A stretch of 30,229 nucleotides of DNA from Ectocarpus siliculosus (Eukaryota > Sar > Phaeophyceae > Ectocarpales > Ectocarpaceae). Positions 9,024 to 18,245 of this stretch are shown piece after piece (position 1 is the first letter of the stretch; every line of letters begins with the position of its first letter). A model generated the notes under the pieces. The model had not been told where the DNA came from. It ran no database searches and saw nothing but the letters and a program-made list of their open reading frames with translations. The stretch spans positions 79,178 to 109,406 of the forward strand of contig FN648785.1 in the NCBI GenBank assembly GCA_000310025.1. The letters are read 5' to 3'. The position numbers and the translations under genes are program-made.

Positions 9024-10045
9024 TCAATCCGGCACATGTCGCGCCACTCGGTCCGCCTCTTCTCGTTTTCCTTCTTCCCTCGCCGTCTCGTCCGTCTGCT
9101 GCCCCCCTCCCGCGCCGTTAGTAGTTGCCATGTCCGTGCTGCTACCGGGCTTGTTGTTCCGTTTGAGCGCTCGTTGCCGGCTAGTGTCCTCTTCATCCTT
9201 GTGCCAGGTCATGAACCTCTTAGCTCCCTGCAGTACCCCAGTATGCTACGGTACACCCCGCTCCACCTTCGCTGCTTCCATCCAAGCTGTTTGCGGAACC
9301 CCGAAGATACATGGCTTGGTGTCCGTAGATCCGTGCTCTGCCTCGAACGCCTTGAGGTCATCCTTCGGGCACATCTGCCAGTTTCGCTCCGGTTTCACCC
9401 TGCCGACCCACCCCCTCCACCCCCAGCTCGCCAAGCATCAACCGTTTCGGGAGTCGTCCGTCTGACTGCCTTCCCAATGCTCCCGCCAACAGCAGGCGCC
9501 GTTGCCGAACAGTGGCTTCCGCCCTCTGGCACCCTACCCTATTCGGGGTCTGGGCGTAGGAAAGCTGCCGGTAGGTGCCCTCCGTAGGTATCGGATAACT
9601 CGCAGGACCAGCGGTGATGTATCGACCGCAACAGTCGGTAGTGTTCGCGACGTGGAGCCCATGTCATGCAACCGGTGTGCCTCTATCACCTCCGCCTGAA
9701 GCAGGCGAGTCTTATGGTGCTCTCGGCGTGCCGAAGATCTCCCAGCCTTATCTCTTGACGCACGCCCACGTTGTTCTGTTCCCATAGATTACCTCCCGGG
9801 TGAGGTCGCCATATTTGTTGACGAGGCCACCTAGATACCAGAACTCAGCAGTCTGGACGTACCTGGATATTTGACTATTATTTATGTAGGGCGGCGCCGT
9901 GAATCGAGTAAAAACAGGTGTATGCGTACATGAGACGTGAACGAGCATCGTTACCGTTCGTGGTTTGGCCTGTTTTTGACGTCTAGTTTGCTCTGGTGTG
10001 TTGTTTGTTTGTTGTTTTTCTCGGCGAGGCCAGATGACCAACCTT
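9024..10045 (-). pseudogene. LINE (non-LTR retrotransposon) reverse-transcriptase C-terminal remnant
   Basis: Read on the minus strand, pieces occur in the order found at the C-terminal end of LINE polymerases: EFWYLGGLVNKYGDLTREV (about 9870-9760), TRLLQAEVIEA and LRVIRYLRR (about 9710-9560), RRLLLAGALGRQSDGRLPK (about 9505-9450), DDLKAFEAEHGST (about 9360-9320), then RFMTWHKDEEDTSRQR (about 9215-9165) and a stop at 9024. Several frame changes and an in-frame TAG at 9246-9248 separate them, so it is a pseudogene. The polymerase active site would lie further 5' and is not found right of 10045, so the copy is 5'-truncated. The Copia lies just past its stop codon. Confidence 0.72.
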
Positions 10046-10947
10046 CATGAAATTGGAATCTTGTCGGGCATGGCAAAACTCTCTGACAAGGGAGCAAGCA
10101 TCACCTTCACAGCCGGGACGATCCTTCGAGCAAGGCATCACCAGAAAACCACTACCGTACATAGTAAAAAATGCTCTTCATGAGAGATTGATGTGCACAC
10201 GGCTTCTCTAACGCTGTTTTTCGCTCAGGCACAGGAAAAAAACAGAGATATTTCCCAAAGCCAGATCACAACTCTGCAGAGTGATCAGACTGAGTACAGC
10301 GTTTCAACACAACGATTCTAGTCTAGGCCTCATATGTTACCGCTCGACACAGGGCCGTTTAAGGTGTGAGCACACGCAGAAATCAAGCTTTCTCCTCCCC
10401 TTGGCGTGCACCGGATCCTCTACTCATTTGCAGCAAACAGAGGAAAGGCAGCTTCACAAGTGTCTCAATTTCTCCTGTGCGCTCATCATCCGGATGTGTA
10501 ACGACATGGGTAGTGCGTATGCCTTCGGCGTCAAGAGATAACGTTGTTGGTCGTGGACATGTACCATACATCCACAATGTGGTCACCTAAAACACGGGCT
10601 TCGAACAATATATTTTCCTGTCTAGTAACAACCTTGTTAGAGTCTCGAGCCTTGCCATCGCGCCACTTCAATGGGAACAAACAAATTACCCCCCCCAACT
10701 TCTTCATGGTGCTACTTCGAAGACTGTGATGTAGTGGCCGCTTCATCATTGCCGCCATCGTCACCTTCAGCGGTGAGACAACAACGCCCGCGTTCCTGCC
10801 AGCCTTGATAGACTTCAGGCAGCTGGAGAACCCGAAAGGCAACGCAATCTGTTTCAGAAAGAGATGCGCACGTTCACATCTGAAACAAATTTTAAATATG
10901 CATGAAGCAGGTTTTGGAGTGCGTTAAGAAATGCCCGGAACATAATC

Positions 10948-11466
10948 TTGTCAGATCGAGAGGTTGGAGTAGCATCAGCTGGGTCCACAGCGGTTGCTTC
11001 GTTCTTTATCTGCAAGCTCGATACGGGAATGCAGGGACAAATCCGAAACACTCCACTGCATCAACGTGCGTTCTACAGTGGATTTGCACGATACCCTCTA
11101 TTCACGCATGTGACTCTTGGAACCCTGGACATTTTGGGGTATTCAGGACACATCTCTCTTTTGTCGACCCACCTCAGTCAGGCAGAGTGTCATGAAATTG
11201 TTGGTCGTAGGCGCTATGTCCGCGATTTGATCCGTCTGCATGAAGGGGCCGCCATGAACAGTTCAGAGCAGCTACCTGTTGAGGGATACGGTTTGCATGC
11301 ATCAATCGCCCACCTCGGAAATCACGTGGTGCGCATTGTCGTTCTCATTCAACGCGGCACTAGAGAGCTGGAGAATCTCCTTTTGCATTGGGTCTACGTG
11401 CAGTGCGCACGTGTGGCAGCCATAGGTAATTCCCTGTTTCTATTCCACTCTGTCTGCGCGATTTAA
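10948..11466 (+). CDS. Hypothetical open frame (172 aa), possible exon
   Basis: Unrecognised. This is the longest uninterrupted frame in the 10-14.6 kb region, starting with ATG at 10948 and ending in TAA. Composition is mixed, with short hydrophobic patches (HVVRIVVLIQR, LLLHWVYVQC) but no clear membrane helix, signal peptide or motif. The minus strand here is full of stops, which slightly favours this strand. Chance is still a fair explanation for 172 codons. Confidence 0.25.
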   Translation: MSDREVGVASAGSTAVASFFICKLDTGMQGQIRNTPLHQRAFYSGFARYPLFTHVTLGTLDILGYSGHISLLSTHLSQAECHEIVGRRRYVRDLIRLHEGAAMNSSEQLPVEGYGLHASIAHLGNHVVRIVVLIQRGTRELENLLLHWVYVQCARVAAIGNSLFLFHSVCAI

Positions 11467-12300
11467 GGAGTCCAAGCTTGTACCTGCGCTCGGGCGGTGC
11501 TCATCTCTACAATTATCTATCTAGTTTGCTGCCCCATTATCCTTTCCCCCGTGTGGTACGTCTTAAGTGAAACGCGAGTACGTGAATATCTACTATACTG
11601 CGACACAGTCAAAGGCATCTAGCGTATAGAATACGACGAGGCATAGGGAGGCAATGTTCTGCCTCTTCCGGCCTGGGATAGATGGTGCAAGGTGCATTTA
11701 TTGCTTGGTTTGGGGTGGTACAAAGAGGCAGGCCACGATCGTGCCTACCCTGAACCACCCATGGCTATACAGACGAGATTCACCGCCCTTTGGGTACGAC
11801 TTGGGCCAGAGATTGCGCATATTCTGCGTATTGGGCCTGACCCATAGCTGCCCAACGTGAATACTCCTACCAACCAACCAGTGAAACTCGCCTCCACTTT
11901 CCGCCTTAAAACCCATATTTTCTGTTCACGATGATACGGCTCCAAAATAATTGTACCTTCACCAGTTGCTCCGATCATTGTAGTGCCACGTGGGCAACAC
12001 GCAGGTGGCAACATTTTGACAGCCAGCAGATCTTCCTTGAGGAACTACCCAACCGTTTCAGCGGTAGACGTGTTGAGGGAAGTCAAATATTTGCTAAGGC
12101 AGCTGTGTCCGTATCGCCACAAAGCTTTCTCTCTGAATCATCGACAAAGGTAGTGTTTTCCGCTCTCTATACCGGTGCTGTGTCCTTCGTTCCCAAACGT
12201 AGACCGAGGGGAAGTTCTGGTGTGGAGCGACAAGGGCATTCTTCTATAATAACAAGAACGACGAGTAATCACAACATTTTTGTACGCCCCAGTCAACTAG

Positions 12301-12780
12301 TCAACCAAACATAGCTCCGTACCCTGGAAGGACCATGCCTGTTGTATATACCACATCGTCATTTTGCACCTGGTTGTTGCCGGGGAAAGCGGCGAGCACG
12401 GCGAGGACGACAACGGCAGTTGTGGTGGTATACCCCAAGACGACAGCGACAGTGCACACAATACTTCGGGCCACCAGTCGGCGGTAAACCGCTCGACCCG
12501 ACTGGGTACTGCCTTGGGATATCATGATGAGCTTCACGAACATCGCCAGTAGAAGCGTCAACTGAAATGGAACGTACGATAGGCACACGGGGGGGACACT
12601 AAAAAGCAACCGAGGCGCAGCAATAAAGAACCTCTGGTTCGAGTTGCCGACGAGGATAAGATCGAGTGCATCACCAAAGGGACTTTGTTCACTCAAGAAC
12701 AGATTTTTCGCCAAGTGATTGGGCAAGTGCTGTGCGTGTCTATGGGAAGGTGCCCCCGTGAGAGAGATGGGGCTAAACAC
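12301..12780 (-). CDS. Hypothetical membrane-protein-like open frame (159 aa), possible exon
   Basis: Unrecognised. Two strongly hydrophobic stretches are visible: residues about 75-105 (PVCLSYVPFQLTLLLAMFVK) and about 125-150 (SIVCTVAVVLGY and AVVVLAVLAAF). They are separated by a short basic loop (GRAVYRRLVARS), as in a two-helix part of a multi-span protein. No family signature is seen. A plus-strand hydrophobic stretch at 13097-13212 could belong to a different gene, so strand assignment is uncertain. Confidence 0.25.
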   Translation of the reverse strand: MFSPISLTGAPSHRHAQHLPNHLAKNLFLSEQSPFGDALDLILVGNSNQRFFIAAPRLLFSVPPVCLSYVPFQLTLLLAMFVKLIMISQGSTQSGRAVYRRLVARSIVCTVAVVLGYTTTTAVVVLAVLAAFPGNNQVQNDDVVYTTGMVLPGYGAMFG

Positions 12781-13325
12781 TCCTGTGAATGCTCTCCACT
12801 AGCCGTCACCGCCTCCTCCATTAGCCCTACTTCGCTGTTCCCGATTTCGCACGTACCGTTAAACTAAGGAAAGTCGGCGACTGAAAATGTTCGGTCAACA
12901 CCGAGTAAGGACACCCAGCCATCATGTGGGTTGACATGGGAAGCAGTATCACGCACCCAAACCTCGGGCACACCCACAGGTCAAGAGATACTTCTAGGTC
13001 AGGCGGGCATTGAGATTGCACTGGCTGTTCCCTGAACAAATCCTTATCAGAGAGGGCATGCTATAATAGCGCCCTATCACTCTACAGCTCGCAACATTTG
13101 TTTTCTACAAGCCCACCTGGATGACCAGCATCATGTTGTTGTTGGTCATGAACCCCATCGTATCTGAAATCGTCGTGGCCTCACTCTCAGCTGCAGATCC
13201 AGCGAGACAAAACGTTCCCTGATAGATAGACAAGTAAGTGTCTCGTCGTCAGATCCGAAAGAAGCTATGGATTGAATCATATTGACTCCGACTGGATGTT
13301 GTTCTAAAAGCGTGGGTTTTACCTG

Positions 13326-13916
13326 TTGATTGTCACCTCTTCTTTTGCCACTCCAGGAACAACGATTGCAACTATGACGGTAATCGTCGGCCTGCGGAAA
13401 GCACGAATCGAAGGAAGAGGCAGTTTCGTTGCGATGTGTTCCCGATGGTCAGACTCTCGTGGTTCAACAATTGAACGAGTTTCAAACGGTGAACGCAGCG
13501 GCCCAGCTACACATGCGCACAGCCGATGGTGCTCAAACCTTTCACGGGGAAACTGTGGCACAGAAAACGAATCCGGCACGGTCGTTGCATCTCTGCGTGC
13601 TACGGCGTTCTCTTCAAGTCAACCACTATCTCAGTGTCGTAAATGTCCTCTTCCGTACAACATGTACTCACAGGTATCCCCAGGCGTAGAAGCGCGAGCA
13701 CCACGTGATGCATTTTTCCCATGCAGCAAGGTTCCTGTTGCCATTGGTGACACGTGCTTTTCAAGGAGAAACAACACCAGGCTCGCCTGTGGTCGAACAA
13801 AATCGACGTCAGGCGAGACCATCTGCTTCATCATATTGCACACCGCGGTTGCTTTTCACTCTACACCGACTCTGCTTTTTGTCGAAACATATTGCTCTAA
13901 CCTGAACGTAACCTAG
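13326..13916 (+). CDS. Hypothetical open frame (196 aa), possible exon region
   Basis: Unrecognised, serine- and arginine-rich, with no motif. A second plus-strand frame at 13429-13689 (QQLNEFQTVNAAAQLHMRT...) overlaps it and looks at least as protein-like. A CCACTCCAG acceptor-like site near 13359 could open an exon here. I cannot decide which frame, if any, is used. Confidence 0.18.
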   Translation: MIVTSSFATPGTTIATMTVIVGLRKARIEGRGSFVAMCSRWSDSRGSTIERVSNGERSGPATHAHSRWCSNLSRGNCGTENESGTVVASLRATAFSSSQPLSQCRKCPLPYNMYSQVSPGVEARAPRDAFFPCSKVPVAIGDTCFSRRNNTRLACGRTKSTSGETICFIILHTAVAFHSTPTLLFVETYCSNLNVT

Positions 13917-14645
13917 AGGGAGTGCAGCACCGTTTCATACAAACATGGTCATACGGAAATAGACGGCATCCTAGTCGTCAACAATCCCCTAACAATGCAT
14001 TCAGCTTACATCGTAGAGCAGGGCTGTGGTAATCATGGCTCGTGTGTAGTAACCAGGCACGAAGCATCCGAAGCGGGATGCATGTACTTGAAGCATCCGG
14101 CACTCGCGTACACAACGAACATGAAGTGCATCCTCAAAAGCCTTTTGTGAAGAGTTCTAGCACCCCGCGACAGAAGGAAAGGAGGACGAACGGAGAAATG
14201 TTCTCGTTAACAGCATTCGAAAGCAATTGGTGTGCCGTTCGAAAAGAACGAGATCACGAGGCGAAACGTACGAGTGCAGCCTTGTTGGTAATTCTGTAGC
14301 TCTTTTCCAAAGCAAACACGTTGAATCGTACTTGTAGCAATGCCAAGTGGATGGTACGGAGTGTTCCCGTGGAATGAGGTAGAGCGGAATACCGGGTAAT
14401 TTCGTGCTAGACACCCCTGTTGTAATGGCGTCACCCCCTCACCGGGAAATGTGTGTGAGAGTTGAGACGAGATGAATCACACCAACTTTCTCCTCGGCGC
14501 GAAACCGCCGAGTTGCCGACACCCTATTGAACAAACGTCTACGCGACAAGCTATCCCCAGTTCCCATCATCCTAACACACGTCTATCTCGCTTCCCAGGA
14601 TTGTTATGCCGTTCCCGTTGAATCTCTTTTCTTGTATCAAATTGT

Positions 14646-14895
14646 CTATCCAGCCATTAGTACACAGCCTCCTATTTTCAACTTGTAGATTCTGTCTACG
14701 GTTGCTTCGGACGACAGAATAGGCGCGAGCCGACCGGCGGCAGCCATAGCATTGACTAATAGGTCCGACCAGGTGCCTGTGAGAGTCAAGGCGCTCGAAG
14801 CGAAGGATGTATGGTAAACTTCACGGGGGTCCAGGCATGGGGCGTCCGGAGCCGAACTGGCCGAAGTGCCTTCCAAGCGTAGGCCGCAAAAAACA
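14646..14895 (-). CDS. Hypothetical terminal exon or open frame next to the foldback element
   Basis: The frame on the minus strand begins within the foldback end (14930) and continues into the flank to a TAG at 14646. The part outside the element is an ordinary-looking sequence of about 80 residues (DAPCLDPREVYHTSFASS, then TLTGTWSDLLVNAMAAAGRL). It is preceded by a T-rich stretch that could be the end of an intron. No family is recognised. The first residues come from the transposon and are not part of any host exon. Confidence 0.22.
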
Positions 14896-14900
14896 AATGA

Positions 14901-14909
14901 AATAAGAAA
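14901..14909. repeat. Target-site duplication of the foldback element, left copy
   Basis: AATAAGAAA directly precedes the left arm. AATAAGAAT directly follows the right arm at 18683-18691, so 8 of 9 bases match. Nine-base duplications are typical of Mutator-like and foldback elements. Confidence 0.7.
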
Positions 14910-15225
14910 CGGCAATGCTATTTGCTCCACCGGTGGAGTAAGTTCTCATTTGCTCCGCCAGCCAGAACTCCACCCCACGGAGCTCCAATCGACCTCAAAC
15001 CAATTGCATCGTGAAGGTATGGACTACAGCTATCTGCCATGCTACTTAACAAGCTAAATCCGACCGGTGGCTGCAGAGATATACTGACAAAGGGGTTCCG
15101 CAGCATGTCATGTCAGGAAGCAGTAATCGTCTCGAACCTCCGTCCACACCGCTCCAATTGACCTCAAATATTTTGCATCGTGTCAGCACGGTCCATGCCG
15201 TTCTTCCAAGCTATCGGACACTCAC

Positions 15226-15232
15226 ATCCGAT
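15226..15232. repeat. SINE target-site duplication ATCCGAT, left copy
   Basis: ATCCGAT precedes the SINE head and is repeated after its A-rich tail at 15624-15630. Confidence 0.85.
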
Positions 15233-15623
15233 CGCCCCGGTGGTCTAGTTGGTATCCTCGAAACCTTCTAGAGGTCAGGTCAGGGGTTCGAATCCCGGCG
15301 CAAGCGAGTTTTCTTGCAAAGTGAGTTTTTCTCTCGCTTCCGCTTCTGGCCTAGTGGATAGCGCCAGTTCGTGTGTACACAAAGGGAAGAGAGTGCTGAA
15401 CTCTTCTCGCATTAAATCGAAGGCAAAGTACCGCAGGAGGGGAGGGTAGAGAGGGGCTCTTCTGTGTGACCACGGGTTGGAGTAAACGGCACTAGTGCTG
15501 TAAGAAGGTGTCCATTGGCGAGTTGTCATTTTTTGATAAGGAAAAAAGAAAAAGACAGCCCCAACGAAGAACCGTAAGAAATGGCCTGAGCGCTGATTTG
15601 AAGTGAAGACAAACAAAAAAAAT
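15233..15623 (+). mobile_element. tRNA-derived SINE (391 bp)
   Basis: The head CGCCCCGGTGGTCTAGTTGG carries an RNA polymerase III A box (TGGTCTAGTTGG, 15241-15252) and a perfect B box (GGTTCGAATCC, 15285-15295), at tRNA-like spacing. A second A-box-like motif (TGGCCTAGTGGA, 15347-15358) suggests a dimeric head. The 3' end is A-rich (AAACAAAAAAAAT). The 7-bp duplication ATCCGAT flanks it exactly. The opposite arm of the foldback (near 18355) lacks the whole segment, which confirms insertion. It has no protein and would need LINE machinery to move; which LINE is not shown. A mature tRNA is unlikely because T-stem and anticodon-stem pairing are imperfect and no acceptor stem closes. Confidence 0.88.
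15241..15295 (+). promoter_or_regulatory. Internal RNA polymerase III promoter (A and B boxes) of the SINE
   Basis: A box TGGTCTAGTTGG at 15241 and B box GGTTCGAATCC at 15285, matching the tRNA consensus boxes. Confidence 0.75.
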
Positions 15624-15630
15624 ATCCGAT
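15624..15630. repeat. SINE target-site duplication ATCCGAT, right copy
   Basis: Follows the A-rich tail directly and matches 15226-15232. Confidence 0.85.
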
Positions 15631-15789
15631 ATCTTCCCGCAGACATACGCTCAACCGAGGGGGTTCCGCAGCATCCAGGGGGGGGGGTAGCTGGCAATAG
15701 TCCCGCTATACCTCCCGTCACATAGCTGAACCGCGCCTAACTCGGCCCGCATCGTGTTGTCACGGCTCACAGCTATCATTCAAGCCATC

Positions 15790-16741
15790 CTCCACCCCAA
15801 TCGGACCAGTGGGTGCAGAGAAACACCCCCACGCGGGGGCTCAGGGACTCAAGGGCCGGTGGAGCAGATAGGCTGTTGGATGTACTCACAGCATCAACAG
15901 ATTATTGCGAGCAAGAATTTCCCGAGCAGATGGAGCGGGGAGTTTGGGGGTTCAATGGTTGCTATGGATTAGATTTGGTGGTACCAACTTTATCACATAT
16001 TGCAGGTTTGAGGGTATGGGTGTCTACAACGGAATTTGTGTGCGTGGCTTGTGGTTCCTCACTTCCTTTTTTCTGTGTATAATCAAGTCCGTTTTCCGGT
16101 TCTCACGCCAACCCCGGCTTCCACGCCCATACTCCGGCTATCACGCCAACCCGGCTTCCACGCCTTCAGGACTCCCACGTCCCTACATATACCTTTACAT
16201 CAGGGCTTCCACGCCACCCGGCTTCCACGCCACAACTATATTATACACGAGCTTCCACGCTCCACCACGTAGAAGGGCTTTCACGCCCGCGGATAGTTTC
16301 TTCATTTTGACCGTTGGCAGTACCCAGCTGCTGGCACCTTTTGTTTCCCACTACGGGACCCCGCGCCGAGGCACCCACGCACAAAGCTACTCAACACGCT
16401 AGCGTCATACAAGCCACCGGACACCCCAATGGGGCCAGTGGGTGCAGGGAAACGCCCACCCATGGGGACGCAGAGACTCAAGGGCCGGTGGAGCAGATAA
16501 GTTTAACTGCTCCACCAGGCCAAACTCTATCTTCCAGGTGCTGTTTGTCTTACGAAGACTTTAATTGTGTTGGCCCGGCCCACAACTATCATACAAGCCA
16601 TCGGACACCCCAATCGGACCTGTGGGTGCAGAGAAACGCCAAGCCCCGGGGGCTCAGCGGCTTAAGGGCCGGTGGAGCTTAACTGCCCCACCAGGCCAAA
16701 CTCTATCTACACCGGGCGCTGATCGTCGTACGAAGACTGTG
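15790..16741 (+). repeat. 184-bp tandem units, left arm (three, one interrupted)
   Basis: The landmark CCAGTGGGTGCAG (CCTGTGG in the third) starts at 15806, 16435 and 16619. The last two are 184 bp apart. The first interval equals 106 bp plus the 523-bp insertion. Each unit includes GGGCCGGTGGAGC and GCCAAACTCTATCT. Confidence 0.8.
15874..16396. mobile_element. Solo-LTR-like insertion (523 bp) in the left arm
   Basis: This segment is absent from the right arm. It begins TGTTGGATG and ends CTACTCAACA, so its ends form the short inverted repeat TGTTG...CAACA expected of an LTR. Its last 278 bp (16119-16396) recur inverted at 29952-30229, diverging at the same terminal TGTTG. No matching duplication flanks it (TAGGC on the left, CGCTA on the right), and about 78 bp of the adjoining 184-bp unit are missing. 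A deletion or recombination therefore followed insertion. It contains an array of GGCTTCCACGCC-like 12-mers. Confidence 0.6.
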
Positions 16742-17001
16742 ACAGGATAGGGGCACCCCCTGGATATGGGAAGTTTTTTCAAACGGGCTCCCCTCCGGGC
16801 TAACGGGCACTCCTCCCCACCCACCCCGACTAACGGTCACCCCCCCAATAACGCCCCCCTCCTGGTGGTTTGGGGCACTCCCCCTCAGCTATAACGGCAC
16901 TCTCCGTCAACAACGGCCACCCCATCTCCATTGTCGGTACTCCTCTCTGCTCACGGACACCTCTTGGTGCCGTGTTCGGACGGTGCAGTGCTCTGTATGT
17001 A
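16742..17001. repeat. C-rich degenerate short repeats, left of the foldback centre
   Basis: Irregular repeats of about 25-35 bp with an ACGG-CACTCC core (CTAACGGGCACTCC, CTAACGGTCACCC, ATAACGGCACTCTCC, CAACGGCCACCCC). They occur only on the left side of the centre, so this part breaks the symmetry of the two arms. Confidence 0.6.
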
Positions 17002-17422
17002 GTATACACTGTGTTTCCTGGACACTTAGAATGTTAAATCTGATCACATACACTGTGTTTGTTGATCAGATACGCTAAACACTGTATTCCCTGAGCAGAT
17101 TCACTGTATTCCCTCATCAGATACACCGTATTCCCTCGCTCGTTTAACTGTATTCCATAATCAAATACATTGTATTCCCTGGTCAGGATCACTGTATTTC
17201 CTTATCCGATACACAGTGCTCGTCGTACTTTTTACTGTATTATTATTGTGTTCCCTCATCAGATACACCGTATTGCCTCGTTCGTTTCACTGTATTCCCT
17301 CATCAAATACACTGTATTCCCTGGTCACGATCCCCGTATTCCCTCTTCAAGTACACTATACCGTATTTCTTGTATTTTTCACTGCATTCCCTAATCATAT
17401 TCAATGTATTCCTCATCAGATG
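17002..17422 (+). repeat. 22-bp minisatellite, forward block
   Basis: Degenerate head-to-tail copies of CACTGTATTCCCTCATCAGATA, with variants such as CTGAGCAGATT and TCATCAAATA. No coding frame is maintained. Confidence 0.85.
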
Positions 17423-17429
17423 TGCACGC

Positions 17430-17740
17430 CGTGGAATGCAGTGAATTTGATTAAGGAATACAGTGTATCTGATGAGGGAGCATAATGAATCTGCTCTGGG
17501 AATACAGTTTGTCCTGACGAGGAAATACCGTGTAACTGCCCTGGGAATACAGCGTATCTGATCAGAGAATACAGTGTATATCTGACAAGGGAATACGGCG
17601 ATTCTGATCAGGGAATGAAGTGAATCTGATAAGGGAAACATTGTATGTGATGAGGGAGTCCAGTGAATCTGCTCAGGGAATACAGTGTATCTGACGAGGG
17701 AATACAGTGAATGTGACTAAAGGATACAGTAAATGTGAGG
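17430..17740 (-). repeat. 22-bp minisatellite, inverted block
   Basis: Copies of TATCTGATGAGGGAATACAGTG, the reverse complement of the forward block. The orientation changes around GTGCACGCCGTGG (17421-17433), which is the fold point of the element. Confidence 0.85.
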
Positions 17741-17754
17741 AGGAAATGGCTCAG

Positions 17755-18245
17755 AGGCCACATATTCTGCTCCACCGGCCTTTGGGCGATGAGTCCCCAT
17801 GGGTGGGTGTTTCTCTGCACCCACTGGTTCGATCGGGGTGTCCGGTGGCTTGTATGATAGTTGTGAGCCGGGGCAACACAATACAAGTCTTCGTAAGGCA
17901 AACAGCGCCCGGTAGATAGAGTTTGGCCTGGTGGAGCAATTAAGCTTATCTGCTCCACTGGCCCTTGCCTCACTGAACCCGCGTGGGTGGGTTTTTCCCT
18001 GCACCCACTGGTTCGATCGGGGTGTCCGATGGCTTGTATGATAGCTGTGAGCCGGGGCAACACAAGGCAGGTCTTTGTAAGACAAACAGCGCCCGGTTGA
18101 TAGACTTTGGCCTGGTGGAGCAGTTAAGCCTATCTGCTCCACCGGCCCCTGAGTCCCTGAGCCCCCGCGTGGGGGTGTTTCTCTGCGCCCACTGGTCCGA
18201 TTGGGGTGGAGGATGGCTTGAATGATAGCCGTGAGCCGTGCTAAC
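17755..18245 (-). repeat. 184-bp tandem units, right arm (three)
   Basis: The landmark CCACTGG starts at 17821, 18005 and 18189, exactly 184 bp apart each time. Units are inverted relative to the left arm. All three are uninterrupted here. Confidence 0.88.

Larger units (their letters stand above)
10046..14645. other. 4.6 kb with no recognisable gene; scattered weak open frames
   Basis: There are no repeats, LTRs or family motifs that I could identify. The longest open frames are listed separately at low confidence. It could hold exons of an unassigned intron-rich host gene: several short stretches are hydrophobic or look coding (for example 13097-13212 on the plus strand, FVFYKPTWMTSIM then LLLVMNPIVSEIVVASLS). 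A possible splice acceptor, a pyrimidine-rich stretch followed by CCACTCCAG, ends near 13359. Neither strand gives a consistent chain of exons by eye. Confidence 0.4.
14910..15873 (+). repeat. Left arm, outer unique part (interrupted by a SINE)
   Basis: Aligns to the reverse complement of 18128-18682. It is colinear from 14910 to 15225 and again from 15631 to 15873; the gap is the SINE with its duplication. By eye roughly nine in ten bases agree. One small difference is an ATGT duplication near 15105. Just inside the terminus is a palindrome CTCCACCGGTGGAG (14925-14938). Confidence 0.85.

Noticed and set aside
9036-9587. Plus-strand 183-aa open frame
   Set aside because: It is the complement of the LINE polymerase remnant, which is recognisable on the minus strand.
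15233-15305. A genuine tRNA gene
   Set aside because: A and B boxes are good, but the acceptor stem, anticodon stem and T stem do not close properly, and the unit has SINE features (tail, 7-bp duplication, empty site).
17002-17740. CRISPR-like array of short repeats
   Set aside because: The 22-bp units are head-to-tail without unique spacers, diverge from each other and invert at the centre of a eukaryotic foldback element.
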